NCBI GenBank assembly: GCA_964454025.1
Contig: CAYVRP010000020.1
Location: forward strand, 1-64,000
DNA length: 64,000 nt
Reading direction: 5' to 3'
Source: JAFGBI01 sp964454025
GTDB taxonomy: Bacteria; Myxococcota_A; Polyangia; Polyangiales; Polyangiaceae
Program-made: the position numbers and the translations under genes
The notes under the pieces: model-generated
What the model was told of the DNA's origin: nothing
The model's database searches: none
Seen by the model: only the letters and a program-made list of their open reading frames with translations
Part shown: positions 16,319-24,068 of the stretch, in pieces
Position numbering within the stretch: position 1 is the first letter of the stretch
Layout of the letters: each line of letters begins with the position of its first letter

Positions 16319-16891
16319 ATGACCGGCGCTCCTCACCCGCACCTCTGTCCCTGCTGGGTCGGGCACCTGCTCGCGAGCCCCCTCCGGCGGCTGGTGCAGG
16401 ACGCGGCCCCCATCGTCGCCCCGTTCGTCGCCGAGGGGATGACCGTGCTCGAGCCCGGCCCGGGCCTGGGTCACTTCACGCTAGAGCTCGCGCGCCGCGT
16501 CGGCCCTACGGGTCGGGTCGTCGCGATCGACGTCCAGCCGCGGATGCTCACCGGCCTCGGGCGACGCCTCCGCGCGGCAGGGCTGCTCGGGCGCGTCGAG
16601 CTCCGGCAGGCCGAGCCCGCACGGCTGGGGGTCGCGGACCTCGCTGGTCAGGCCGCGTTCGTCCTCGCCTTCCACGTGGTGCACGAGGTTCCCGACGCGC
16701 GCGCCTTCTTCGGCGAGCTGGCGCCGACCCTGACGGCGGACGGCCGCCTGCTGTTCGCCGAGCCGCGCCGCCACGTCACGGCGAGCGCGTTCAGGGCTTC
16801 GCTCGCGGCAGCGCGGGACGCCGGGCTCGAGGTGGTGGCCGAGCTCTCCGTGCGGGGGAGCCGCGCGGCGACGCTGCGTCTTCGCGCCTGA
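16319..16891 (+). CDS. class I SAM-dependent methyltransferase
   Basis: ATG at 16319 gives 190 residues. Motif I reads VLEPGPGLGHFTLELA, followed by VVAIDVQPRML (acidic residue after strand 2), LRQAEPARLG (motif II region), and FVLAFHVVHEVPD and GRLLFAEPRRH. The CPCWVGHLL start with two Cys and the (I/V)xPWVGxLLxxPLRR-type N-terminus match a UbiE/COQ5-like group (methyltransf_11 or _31). Acceptor substrate unknown. It stands alone on the strand. Confidence 0.8.
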   Translation: MTGAPHPHLCPCWVGHLLASPLRRLVQDAAPIVAPFVAEGMTVLEPGPGLGHFTLELARRVGPTGRVVAIDVQPRMLTGLGRRLRAAGLLGRVELRQAEPARLGVADLAGQAAFVLAFHVVHEVPDARAFFGELAPTLTADGRLLFAEPRRHVTASAFRASLAAARDAGLEVVAELSVRGSRAATLRLRA

Positions 16892-17172
16892 CACGACGGG
16901 CGCCGCCGAGCGCTCAGGAGCGGCCGCGGGCGCCGAGGGCGTCGGAGTCCACGGGGGGTTTCACGGCGCGGGCAGCCGGCGCCGGACGCGGCGCCGTCAG
17001 CATCAGGACGACCCCGCCCGCGACGACGACGAAGAGTTGGTCCAGGTTTCGGGGGCGCCTCGGTGGCCCCGGCTCCGACTCCGTACCCCGAGCTCTCGGG
17101 AGGGCAGGGCGGAGCGGGTGCGGTCGCGCCCGACACGGGCCCTGGCGCCGTCATAGCACGGCTCCGGCGAAC

Positions 17173-18126
17173 TCAGTGGATGGTCCCGCGCGCGTTGCCG
17201 CGCTGGACGTCCAGGTGCAGGTGGTTCGCGTGGGCAGCGTCGAAGTTCGGGGTCAGGATGTGGTGGAAGAGCCCGCGCGCGGCGATGGCGCAGACGAGGT
17301 TCCGGAGCTCGAGCGCCTCGGGTGTTTCGCTGCCGAGCTCCGCGTCGGGGCCGCAGGCCGGCGCCCCGATCGCCGCCGGCCAGTCGCGCTCGACCTCGAG
17401 CGTGCGGCCGTCCGCGAGGGTGAACGCGGTAACGTCGACCGCCAGCGCGTAGTTGTGCTGACTCGGGCGGCGACTACCCGGCAGATGCGCGCGGGGCCGG
17501 TAGGTGTTGTCGATCCGAACCGCCACGACCCCCCGTTCGGCGAGGAGTTGGGCGAGTTCGCCCAGGATCAGCGCGAGTCGGCAGTCGAGCACCCCGTAGG
17601 GGCGCGACCGGGGAGGGACCACCAGCTGCACCCCGTGAAACGGCCCCGTCACGCGGATGCCGGTCGCCGCCCCTGGGGGCGGTCGCCGTTCCCGCTCGAC
17701 CGGGAGCCCGCTCCGCGCGAGCTCGGCGCGGCACGCCGCGGGCGACAGGTCCGCGATGCGGCGCGCGGGGGCGGCGCGCGGCAGCTCCGGCACCGGGAGC
17801 GGCGCGCGGTAGAGCGGCGGCGGGTTCGCGTTCACCGCCGACCCCGCGAGCTCGGTGGAGACGGGGCCGCCCGCAGGCGGGATCGCGGCGGTCGTGGCGG
17901 CGGCGGTGGGCGACGGCGCCGCCGGAGGCTCGCCGCTCCCGAGCTGATCCACCAGGCCCGAGGTGATCACCGTCGTCGCCGGGGCCGGTCCGGAGGCGCG
18001 AACGGCTGCGGGGGCCGCCGGGGGCTCCCGCGGCGGAGCGGGGGTCACGCAGGACACCAACCCCTGCAACGCCGTGAGCGCGACCAGGTAGCGCCGCGCT
18101 GAGCAGGAGGGTACGGAGCGGCGCAC
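17173..18126 (-). CDS. extensin-like C-terminal domain (peptidase M15-like) lipoprotein
   Basis: ATG at 18126 gives 317 residues. A signal segment ends LVSCVTPAPP, a likely lipobox. An Ala/Pro linker covers about 25-110. The extensin-like domain follows: CRAELARSGLP, YGVLDCRLALILGELAQLL, NTYRPRAHLPGSRRPSQHNY with ALAVDV, and the metal-site motif HHILTPNFDAAHANHLHLD. These H and D residues correspond to the zinc site of M15/LAS-type peptidases, so it may cleave peptidoglycan peptides. Four conserved Cys are visible. It stands alone; expression signals not recognised. Confidence 0.8.
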   Translation of the reverse strand: MRRSVPSCSARRYLVALTALQGLVSCVTPAPPREPPAAPAAVRASGPAPATTVITSGLVDQLGSGEPPAAPSPTAAATTAAIPPAGGPVSTELAGSAVNANPPPLYRAPLPVPELPRAAPARRIADLSPAACRAELARSGLPVERERRPPPGAATGIRVTGPFHGVQLVVPPRSRPYGVLDCRLALILGELAQLLAERGVVAVRIDNTYRPRAHLPGSRRPSQHNYALAVDVTAFTLADGRTLEVERDWPAAIGAPACGPDAELGSETPEALELRNLVCAIAARGLFHHILTPNFDAAHANHLHLDVQRGNARGTIH

Positions 18127-18340
18127 GCACCGAAGGTGACACTCCGAGCGCCGACTGTCGCGCGGTTAGCGCATGAGCGCGGCGGCGGGTCCCCGGCCGA
18201 CCGCGCTCGGTGGCCACGGGCGAGGCGGGTCGAGTTCGAGCGCGAGATCGCCCGGGATGAGACGCCCTCCCCTTCCCCGGCTGGGTCGAGAGCCCTGTTC
18301 CTGGCTGGCCAGGGAGGCACGGTCGACCTAGGCTCCGCTC

Positions 18341-18703
18341 GTGAAGGTCGCCGTGCTCGGCGCTTCGGCGAACCCCGGCCGGTACTCCCACCGGGCCGTG
18401 GAGCGCCTGCGAGCGCAGGGGCACGAGGTGTTCGGGGTCAACCCGAGCCGGCCCGAGCTCGGCCCGGTGCCGGTGGTGGCGAGCGTGCGCGAGCTCCCCC
18501 CGGACGTGCACACGCTCACGGTCTACGTCGCCCCGGAGCGGAGCGCCGAGCTCGCGGAGGAGCTGATCCGCGCCGGCTTTCGGCGCGTGATCTTCAACCC
18601 GGGAAGCGAGAACCCGGTGGTCGCGGCGCGCCTCGCGGCGAGCGGCGTCGAGGTGGTGGAGGCCTGCACGCTCGTGCTCCTCGTGACGGGCAGGTTCGGC
18701 TGA
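18341..18703 (+). CDS. CoA-binding domain protein (YccU-like)
   Basis: GTG at 18341 gives 120 residues with the Rossmann-type CoA-binding fold: VAVLGASANPGRYSHRAVER, VFGVNPSRPELG, HTLTVYVAPERSAELAEELI, RRVIFNPGSENPVVAARLAA and VEACTLVLL. Length and motifs agree with the stand-alone CoA-binding family; the catalytic role of the family is unknown. A weak upstream frame exists but the coding pattern begins here. Confidence 0.82.
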   Translation: MKVAVLGASANPGRYSHRAVERLRAQGHEVFGVNPSRPELGPVPVVASVRELPPDVHTLTVYVAPERSAELAEELIRAGFRRVIFNPGSENPVVAARLAASGVEVVEACTLVLLVTGRFG

Positions 18704-18739
18704 AGCCAGCCGCGCGACGCGAGGCGCCGCGGCGCGCGC

Positions 18740-19627
18740 TCATCCCCCGGCCTTGCAGGCGATGTTGCAGGCGAGGTCGTTCCCGCAGTGCGCGCAGGGA
18801 TCTCGCGGGGGCGGAGGTCGCACGGTCGCCGTGGCCGTCGCGGTGGGCCGCGGGGGTGGCGGACGGCGAAGCGTGGGTGGCCGCCGGTGATACGGGACTG
18901 CGCTCGCGCTCGGTGAAGTCGCTGGGGCAGAGGCCGACGAAGGGGTCGGCGCGGTTTCGTCCAGGTCAGGCGCCGTCGAGGCGGGCGCTGCGGCGCGGCC
19001 CGCGCCGGGGTCGGGCGCCGCGGCGGAGGACGCCGCGCTCCGGCTCGGCGCTGCATGGGGCTGGCCGTACCCTGAGAGCGCGAGCGCGAGCCCGACGACC
19101 GCGAAGGCGACCCCACCGACGGGGAAGAGCCAACCCGGGCTCGAGCCCCGTCGCGCGCCGGGCACCGGCGGCGTCACCAGCGGCAAGGGCGTGCCGAGGG
19201 CGTCGGACATGCCGAGCGGCGGCGGCACGAACGGGCTCGCGGGCAGAGCGGCGGCCCCCACCGTGACCACGCCGCTCGCGTCCTCGCGCGGGGCCAGGCG
19301 CAGGGGCGCGAGGTCGACGACCCCCGGATCGTCGCCCGCGGCGGGGTTCGCGGCTGGCTGGGGCGTCGGGCGATCCCGAGCGCCGCGGGCGAGCGACGCG
19401 AGCGAGAAGAGCTCGGACACCTCCACCCTCTCCGCCGCAGCCGCCGGGGGCGGCGACGCCGCGCTCGCACCGCAGGGACCGTGGAGTTCTGCAGCGGGGG
19501 GGGATCGCCGGTAGGGACGGTGAGGCCGCGCGGCGGCGCGCCAGCCGCAGCGTGGACAGGGTCGCGGCTCAGCTGGGGAGCCGGGTTCAGCGGGAGCGAG
19601 GGGAGCGCCGCAAGCGGGGCATGTCAT
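18740..19627 (-). CDS. zinc-ribbon membrane protein with Cys-rich C-terminal tail
   Basis: ATG at 19627 gives 295 residues. It starts with a zinc ribbon (TCPACGAPL ... CPRCGWRAA). A low-complexity segment follows, then one membrane helix (GWLFPVGGVAFAVVGLALAL, about 165-185). A Ser/Ala/Pro-rich stretch leads to a C-terminal tail DPCAHCGNDLACNIACKAGG with five cysteines. The tail closely resembles the end of the kinase at 42262-43899. With the ribbon inside and the tail outside, the protein may link a cytosolic signal to an envelope partner, but this is inference. No family name recognised. Confidence 0.65.
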   Translation of the reverse strand: MTCPACGAPLAPAEPGSPAEPRPCPRCGWRAAARPHRPYRRSPPAAELHGPCGASAASPPPAAAAERVEVSELFSLASLARGARDRPTPQPAANPAAGDDPGVVDLAPLRLAPREDASGVVTVGAAALPASPFVPPPLGMSDALGTPLPLVTPPVPGARRGSSPGWLFPVGGVAFAVVGLALALSGYGQPHAAPSRSAASSAAAPDPGAGRAAAPASTAPDLDETAPTPSSASAPATSPSASAVPYHRRPPTLRRPPPPRPTATATATVRPPPPRDPCAHCGNDLACNIACKAGG

Positions 19628-19748
19628 GGGGGCCTGTAGGTGCCGCGGCACGCAGAGCGGCCGGGTGGCAACCATGAAGATGGAAACGTCTCGCCCGGCT
19701 GTTCTTGGGCCCGGCGACAGCGAATGGGGCGCGCGGTACCCTGGACGG

Positions 19749-20183
19749 GTGACTACGGGCAACGCCGGGCCGTGGACGGCGGCGGAGCAGGAGCGCCGCA
19801 CCGACGACGAGCACCTCAAGCTCCTGATGATCGGCTTCTACGTCCTGGGCGGCGTGACCGGGGTGGTCGCGCTGATCCCGTTGATCCACGTCGGGATGGG
19901 GGTCCTCTTCGTGGTCGCGCCGCCGTCAGGCAGCGGCAGCCCACCACCGGAGTGGTTCGGGTGGCTCTTCATCGGGATCGGCACGGTGGCGATCCTGGTC
20001 GGCGAGGCGGTGGCGGCGCTCAACATCGCGGCCGGCCGGGCCATCCAGCGGCGCCGGTCCCGGACCCTGGTGATGGTGGCGAGCATCATCGACTGCCTGC
20101 AGATGCCCCTGGGCACCGTGCTCGGAGTGTTCGCCCTGGTGACCCTGGGTCGAGCGTCGGTGCGCGCGCAGTTCGAGCGTTGA
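19749..20183 (+). CDS. four-helix small membrane protein
   Basis: GTG at 19749 gives 144 residues; an ATG at 19674 in the same frame is an alternative. The protein has four hydrophobic stretches: LKLLMIGFYVLGGVTGVVAL, HVGMGVLFVVA, GWLFIGIGTVAILVGEAVAA and DCLQMPLGTVLGVFALVTL. The start EHLKLLMIGFYVLGG and the middle GRAIQRRRSRTLVM resemble a widespread uncharacterised bacterial membrane family found next to zinc-ribbon or kinase genes. Function unknown. It ends stop-to-stop with the convergent gene at 20184. Confidence 0.68.
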   Translation: MTTGNAGPWTAAEQERRTDDEHLKLLMIGFYVLGGVTGVVALIPLIHVGMGVLFVVAPPSGSGSPPPEWFGWLFIGIGTVAILVGEAVAALNIAAGRAIQRRRSRTLVMVASIIDCLQMPLGTVLGVFALVTLGRASVRAQFER

Positions 20184-20579
20184 TCAACGCCCACAGCCAG
20201 CGCAGCGCGTCCCACCGATCAACGCGAAGAGATCGCGAGCGTAGTAGCGCCCGCCGCACCGCGGGCACCGTAGGCGCCGCAGGCTGTGCCGAAGGCGCAG
20301 GACGAGGAGCACAAGGATCCCGAAGGCGGCGAGCACCACCGGCACGCTCGGCGTCACCAGCGCGAGGATGACGAGCCACAGGGGCAGAAACCCGATCCAG
20401 AGCGCGGTGAGCGCGCGACGCAGGGCTGGGGCAGGCTCGGAAACCGCGCCGCCGCGCTCCAGCGCCAGGGGAGCAGGCCGGCGCTCATCGGCGCCCGCCT
20501 CGAGCGCCGGCTCCACGCGCTCGGCCACCGCCGGCGACGCGACGCTCGGCTCCGATACGGACGGCTCGGTGGCGGCCAA
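20184..20579 (-). CDS. small membrane protein with C-terminal zinc ribbon
   Basis: ATG at 20579 gives 131 residues. A charged N-terminal half leads to two hydrophobic helices (LTALWIGFLPLWLVILALV and VPVVLAAFGILVLLVLRL). The C-terminal zinc ribbon is LRCPRCGGRYYARDLFALIG with a closing TRCAGCGR. The CPRCG...CAGCG pair should bind one zinc. It shares a TGATCA double stop with the convergent gene at 19749-20183. Function unknown. Confidence 0.65.
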   Translation of the reverse strand: MAATEPSVSEPSVASPAVAERVEPALEAGADERRPAPLALERGGAVSEPAPALRRALTALWIGFLPLWLVILALVTPSVPVVLAAFGILVLLVLRLRHSLRRLRCPRCGGRYYARDLFALIGGTRCAGCGR

Positions 20580-20718
20580 GGCTCGGCTCCTCGCGCCTAG
20601 GATACGCGACTCCGACTGCGTTCGGGGACCCGACGCCCCCCGCGGCCGTTCGTCCTTGACGGGGCCGCCCGCCGTGATAATTGCCGCGTTCCCTGGTGCG
20701 CGTGCGCGGCAGGGCTCA

Positions 20719-20791
20719 GGGCCATTAGCTCAATTGGTAGAGCAGCGGACTCTTAATCCGGAGGCTGAAGGTTCGAGTCCTTCATGGCCCA
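20719..20791 (+). tRNA. tRNA-Lys, anticodon CTT
   Basis: A cloverleaf can be folded by eye: acceptor GGGCCAT/ATGGCCC with discriminator A at 20791, D arm GCTC...GAGC, anticodon loop CTCTTAA giving CTT, and T arm GAAGG TTCGAGT CCTTC. The CCA end is not encoded (bases after the A are CGA). The 3' half from 20755 has been supplied by an integrated element: identical copies lie at 23453 and 26000. The outermost anticodon-stem pair (G-G) is mismatched, which may be a consequence of that replacement. Confidence 0.93.
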
Positions 20792-21018
20792 CGAACGGTG
20801 GGGCAGAGCTGGGGCAGAAAAGCTCCGGGATTGCCCCTGCGAGGGGGCGCAGCGACCCGAGTTTGATCTCCTCGGCGGTGCGAGCGGCGTGCGGTAGCGG
20901 TTGATCGTCACCGACGACTTGTGACCGGTGCGGTCGGCGACCCATGCCTCCGACCGACCCGCCGCTAGGCTCAGAGTGACGAACGTCGCCCGGAGGTCGT
21001 GCAGACGGATGGGGGCGC
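20747..21018 (+). repeat. 272-bp perfect direct repeat, copy 1
   Basis: Runs from the anticodon arm of tRNA-Lys through the 3' end of the integrase gene. Base-by-base reading against 23445-23716 shows no difference; the offset is 2698 bp. Confidence 0.88.
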
Positions 21019-21433
21019 TACCCTTGCCCGAGCCGAACAGGGCTTCGCGGGTGACCCCGGCCGCCAGCAAGTGACGCCGGAACGTCTCGGCATGGTGCTC
21101 GTTCGTCAGGGGGCGCGCGTGCTCGTCGGTGAATACATGGTCCGCCGGCTTGCCGTCGATCCGCATCACCCGCCACGTTCGGAGCGCGTCGGCTACGCCC
21201 GGTGCGAGCGCCCACGTTCGCGGGTCGTCCGTCTTGTTCTCGCGGAGCGTCACGGTCCCCGCGTCGAGGTCGAGGTCGCCCCACCGGAGGCCCGCCGCTT
21301 CGGAGAAGCGCATACCCTCCCGGGCAAGGAACCCGTACAGCGCGCGCCACTCCAGCGGGACGGCCTTGCTGGCGAGGAGCCGGGCATCCTCGGCCGGATA
21401 GAGGTAGGTGCGCTTCTCCGACTGCTCAGCCGT
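20753..21433 (-). pseudogene. int: tyrosine integrase, N-terminally truncated
   Basis: The frame is open from just after a TAG at 21434-21436 to a TAA at 20753-20755 that lies inside the tRNA gene. Its only ATG is at 21313. Translation gives the end of the core-binding region (KRTYLYPAEDARLLA, ALYGFLAREG) and the full catalytic domain: MRFSEAAGLRWGDLD (first Arg), IRLHDLRATFVTLS (HxxR), TGHKSSVTINRYR (His and nucleophile Tyr). The last residues, KDSNLQPPD, are encoded by tRNA sequence. About 150-200 N-terminal residues are missing, so recombination activity is doubtful. The truncation point abuts the 3' end of the AbiEii gene within a few bases. Confidence 0.8.
20755..20792 (+). repeat. att repeat copy 1 (inside tRNA-Lys)
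   Basis: First of three copies of the tRNA 3'-terminal 38 bp running from AATCCGG through the T arm to GGCCCAC. It is followed here by GAACGG. It forms the left border of module A. Confidence 0.85.
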
Positions 21434-21440
21434 CTACTGG

Positions 21441-22223
21441 TCAAGGGGTCCGTTGCAGGCCCATCCGGAAGGACTGGAGCCGCGATGTGAGCACCCGAAC
21501 GCTGTCCCCGCCGCCGAAACAGCGTGCGAGCCTGGCGTTCGCCGGAAGTGCTTCATCGTCCACCGCCCCGAGGAAGGCTTCGATGACGGCGACATGGGCG
21601 GACTTGGCGATAGCGGCCACGTCCTGCCCCAACGCGAAGGCGGACTGGTTCTCGTAGTCGAGCCCGGAGTTGATGAGGTCGTCCTTCCACCTGCGCAGGT
21701 CATCCGGCTCCAGGTAGTCGTCGATGACGTGAGCAAGGTCTTCGAGGTCCCTGTCCCGTTCCGCAGGACGGTCGAGCCATGCGGCCATTTTCAACACGGC
21801 AATGACGGGCACGGTTGCCACGTCGAGGGTCGTGCTCGCGTCGAGGTTCACCGGAACGTGGTGGGCCAGGGCAAGATCGAACCCCACGAGGCTCATGACG
21901 TGGCCTGACTTGGCGAACGTCAGCTTCCCGTTCGCGAGATCCGAAGGAGTCGTCGGCAGAACGTCGACGACGACCCCCTGCGCACTAGTCCACCGCTGCT
22001 CGCGTCGTTGGTCGGGCTTCCAACGAAGACCCGTCAAGTCCTTCGCCAGCACGACGGGGTCCAGAAGCACCGAGAGATCGAGGTCCTTGGTACTTCGCCA
22101 CCGCATTTCCATGTGACACCCCAGGGCCCCTGCACCGACGAGGACGGTCTGCACGCCGGGAAGAGCCGTTCGCAGCGCGAGGAGCGTCGCCAGCTGGGCC
22201 GGAGTGAACGGGTGGGGTTTCAA
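21441..22223 (-). CDS. AbiEii-type nucleotidyltransferase toxin
   Basis: TTG at 22223 overlaps the upstream stop (TTGA) and gives 260 residues. The nucleotidyltransferase signature is VQTVLVGAGALGCHMEM followed by STKDLDLSVLL (DxD). Other segments match AbiEii proteins: VDVLPTTPSDL, VATVPVIAVLKMAAWLDRP, RDRDLEDLAHVIDDYLE, and a helical C-terminus. AbiEii toxins are GTP-dependent or tRNA-modifying nucleotidyltransferases that arrest growth in abortive phage defence; which substrate applies here cannot be told. Coupled to the antitoxin gene upstream. The gene ends directly at the integrase remnant. Confidence 0.75.
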   Translation of the reverse strand: MKPHPFTPAQLATLLALRTALPGVQTVLVGAGALGCHMEMRWRSTKDLDLSVLLDPVVLAKDLTGLRWKPDQRREQRWTSAQGVVVDVLPTTPSDLANGKLTFAKSGHVMSLVGFDLALAHHVPVNLDASTTLDVATVPVIAVLKMAAWLDRPAERDRDLEDLAHVIDDYLEPDDLRRWKDDLINSGLDYENQSAFALGQDVAAIAKSAHVAVIEAFLGAVDDEALPANARLARCFGGGDSVRVLTSRLQSFRMGLQRTP

Positions 22224-23257
22224 GCTCCCCTCCCCAACGAGTACTGCTCCGCCAGCTCCTGGGCCGCTTCACGCGCCCTTTCTCCTCCGTCAGTCAGAAG
22301 CTCGGTGTAGACGAGCAGTGGGTGGGCGGTGTCCGGCAGGGTGCCTTCGAGTCCCAGAGGCCCTGGTGATCGAAGGACGACGAGGCGGCCGTCCGCAGCG
22401 GGAACGGCTCGGAGCCGACGTTGCAGGTCCGCCGGCGCATCGGCGACATGCACCACGGTCTTCTCCCCTCGGAAGAACCCGGTGAGCCGGTGGGACGCCG
22501 CCCCGCCGCCCCATCTCCAGGGACCGACCTGATGCAGAATCGGTGCGAGTCGTTCTTCGAGCGCCGCGGGATCTGCATCGGGCGTCTGGTACGTGCCGAC
22601 GAGAAGCCCCTGGCGCACGGAGGTTGAGTAGCCCGCCAGCCACAGATCCAGCGCTCTTTTCTGTCCCTGCGGGGCCCACATGAAGCCCTTGGCGCCCTTC
22701 AAAATGAGCCCTAGGTCAAGGAGTCGCTCTCGAAGCGTCACGACGGGCTGGCGGCTGACGCCTGCCGCTACCGCAAGGGTTCTCACGGGAACCCCGATCA
22801 GGGACGGCCGGGCCAGAACGGCGAACAGCACCCGATAGGACGGGGTCCGCAGTGCCTTGGCTATCGTGGATCGTCCGCCCCGTTGCCCCTGGATGCGGGC
22901 GACGTATCGTCCGCCAAGATCGATGTGGCAGCTGCCGCGAAGGTCGACGTAGCTGATGTCGTTCTCCGCCAGGAAGTCACCGACGCCGCCACCGATGATA
23001 GGTGCGGCCACCAGGAGTGGCTTGACCGCCTTCCCCCAGGAAGCCACCTGGCCCGAAAGCTCCCTCGACAGGTTGCTCGACTTGACCTCGAAGTAGATCC
23101 GCTCGGTCCCGGACGGGGTTTCGATGGTGAGCAGGGCGTCCACGGTCACGCCGCCGACCTGTACCTGCTCCTTCTCGACAGCTACGTTCCGAACAAAGGG
23201 GACGGCTCGAAGGCGTTCGAGATAGGGGGCGACGTTGGGCCGCATGGACGGTAACAT
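22220..23257 (-). CDS. AbiEi-family antitoxin / winged-helix regulator
   Basis: ATG at 23257 is chosen because AAAGGA lies six bases upstream; the frame is open further to 23320. The 345-residue protein has an N-terminal restriction-endonuclease-like domain (VDALLTIETPSGTERIYFEV with EVKSS, an E-x-K core; SYVDLRGSCHIDL) and a winged helix (YRVLFAVLARPSLIGVPV, LAVAAGVSRQPVVTLRERL). The C-terminal third is the AbiEi-like region (FRGEKTVVHVADAPADLQRR and TAHPLLVYTELLTDGGER). Antitoxins of this type repress their own operon. The PD-(D/E)XK-like N-terminus is unusual compared with classical AbiEi and may be vestigial. Confidence 0.7.
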   Translation of the reverse strand: MLPSMRPNVAPYLERLRAVPFVRNVAVEKEQVQVGGVTVDALLTIETPSGTERIYFEVKSSNLSRELSGQVASWGKAVKPLLVAAPIIGGGVGDFLAENDISYVDLRGSCHIDLGGRYVARIQGQRGGRSTIAKALRTPSYRVLFAVLARPSLIGVPVRTLAVAAGVSRQPVVTLRERLLDLGLILKGAKGFMWAPQGQKRALDLWLAGYSTSVRQGLLVGTYQTPDADPAALEERLAPILHQVGPWRWGGGAASHRLTGFFRGEKTVVHVADAPADLQRRLRAVPAADGRLVVLRSPGPLGLEGTLPDTAHPLLVYTELLTDGGERAREAAQELAEQYSLGRGA

Positions 23258-23450
23258 GGTCTGTCCTTTACTAAATGACAAGGCGTATTTGATGCCGACT
23301 CCAGCGCGGTTCTTCGGCACCGGCCGGTAGGTTTCGCCGACAGCCCCCGGAGTTCTGCCGACAATCGGGTCATTCTGACCCTGTTCGATCGGCCCTAAGT
23401 TGCTGAAATTGCGTAGTCCCGGCCCATTGGCCTTCCTCGGATGTGGACTC

Positions 23451-23716
23451 TTAATCCGGAGGCTGAAGGTTCGAGTCCTTCATGGCCCACGAACGGTGGG
23501 GCAGAGCTGGGGCAGAAAAGCTCCGGGATTGCCCCTGCGAGGGGGCGCAGCGACCCGAGTTTGATCTCCTCGGCGGTGCGAGCGGCGTGCGGTAGCGGTT
23601 GATCGTCACCGACGACTTGTGACCGGTGCGGTCGGCGACCCATGCCTCCGACCGACCCGCCGCTAGGCTCAGAGTGACGAACGTCGCCCGGAGGTCGTGC
23701 AGACGGATGGGGGCGC
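23451..23716 (-). pseudogene. int: tyrosine integrase 3' fragment (module B copy)
   Basis: Only the last 87 or so codons remain: IRLHDLRATFVTLS, TGHKSSVTINRYR and the tRNA-encoded end. The DNA is identical to the corresponding part of module A. The fragment ends at 23716, where unrelated sequence starts. The first catalytic Arg is lost, so it cannot be active. Confidence 0.82.
23453..23490 (+). repeat. att repeat copy 2
   Basis: Second copy of the 38-bp tRNA 3'-end sequence, at the junction between modules A and B. It lies inside a longer 272-bp perfect direct repeat. Confidence 0.85.
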
Positions 23717-23993
23717 AGGTCATCAGGTCACTGATCAACCTCGGCATCGAGCTACCGTTCTCCCAGATTCGCGAGATTGATACCCGGAGGAAGTTCTTCC
23801 TCGTGCAGGGTGCCATCGGCGAGGCAGCCCGAGCCGAAGGTATGCCGCGCGTCTGGCTAGATGACGTGTGGGCCGAACCAAGGTAGGCGAGGCGCTGCTC
23901 GAGGAGTACGCCGAGCGCCCGTTTGCTGGTGGCGAGGACCTCGACGAGCACCTCGACATCCTGCGTGAGGCGGTGGCCGCCCGGAACGGGTAG
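23717..23993 (+). pseudogene. broken short coding remnants
   Basis: Directly at the repeat breakpoint the plus strand reads SLINLGIELPFSQIREIDTR, then GAIGEAARAEGMPRVWLDD, stopping at 23886. A second frame (GTG at 23868) continues with VGEALLEEYAERPFAGG and DEHLDILREAVAARNG to a stop at 23993. Both pieces look like real protein, and the overlap suggests one gene split by a frameshift near 23870 and lacking its start. No family recognised. Confidence 0.35.
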
Positions 23994-24068
23994 AGGCGCA
24001 TCCTCGCGCGGTGTAGCGAGCCGTTGCGGCGCCCCCGGGCTCCGCTCTACCCTCGCGGCGGGTGATTC

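Larger units (their letters stand above)
20755..23490. mobile_element. integrated module A (AbiE type IV TA), tRNA-Lys-anchored
   Basis: This is the interval between the first and second copies of the 38-bp tRNA 3'-end repeat (2698 bp repeat to repeat). Its contents in order are an N-terminally truncated tyrosine integrase next to the left repeat, AbiEii toxin and AbiEi antitoxin. Genes and borders fit an element integrated into the tRNA gene, but no complete integrase remains. Confidence 0.72.
23445..23716 (+). repeat. 272-bp perfect direct repeat, copy 2
   Basis: Identical to 20747-21018. The match ends abruptly after GGGGGCGC on the right and after GGAC on the left, the left limit being within the tRNA anticodon arm. 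Confidence 0.88.

Noticed and set aside
16892..17172. Small minus-strand frame with one hydrophobic helix (NLDQLFVVVAGGVVLMLTA)
   Set aside because: It looks like a membrane segment, but the frame runs back to a stop without any usable start codon, so I do not call a gene.
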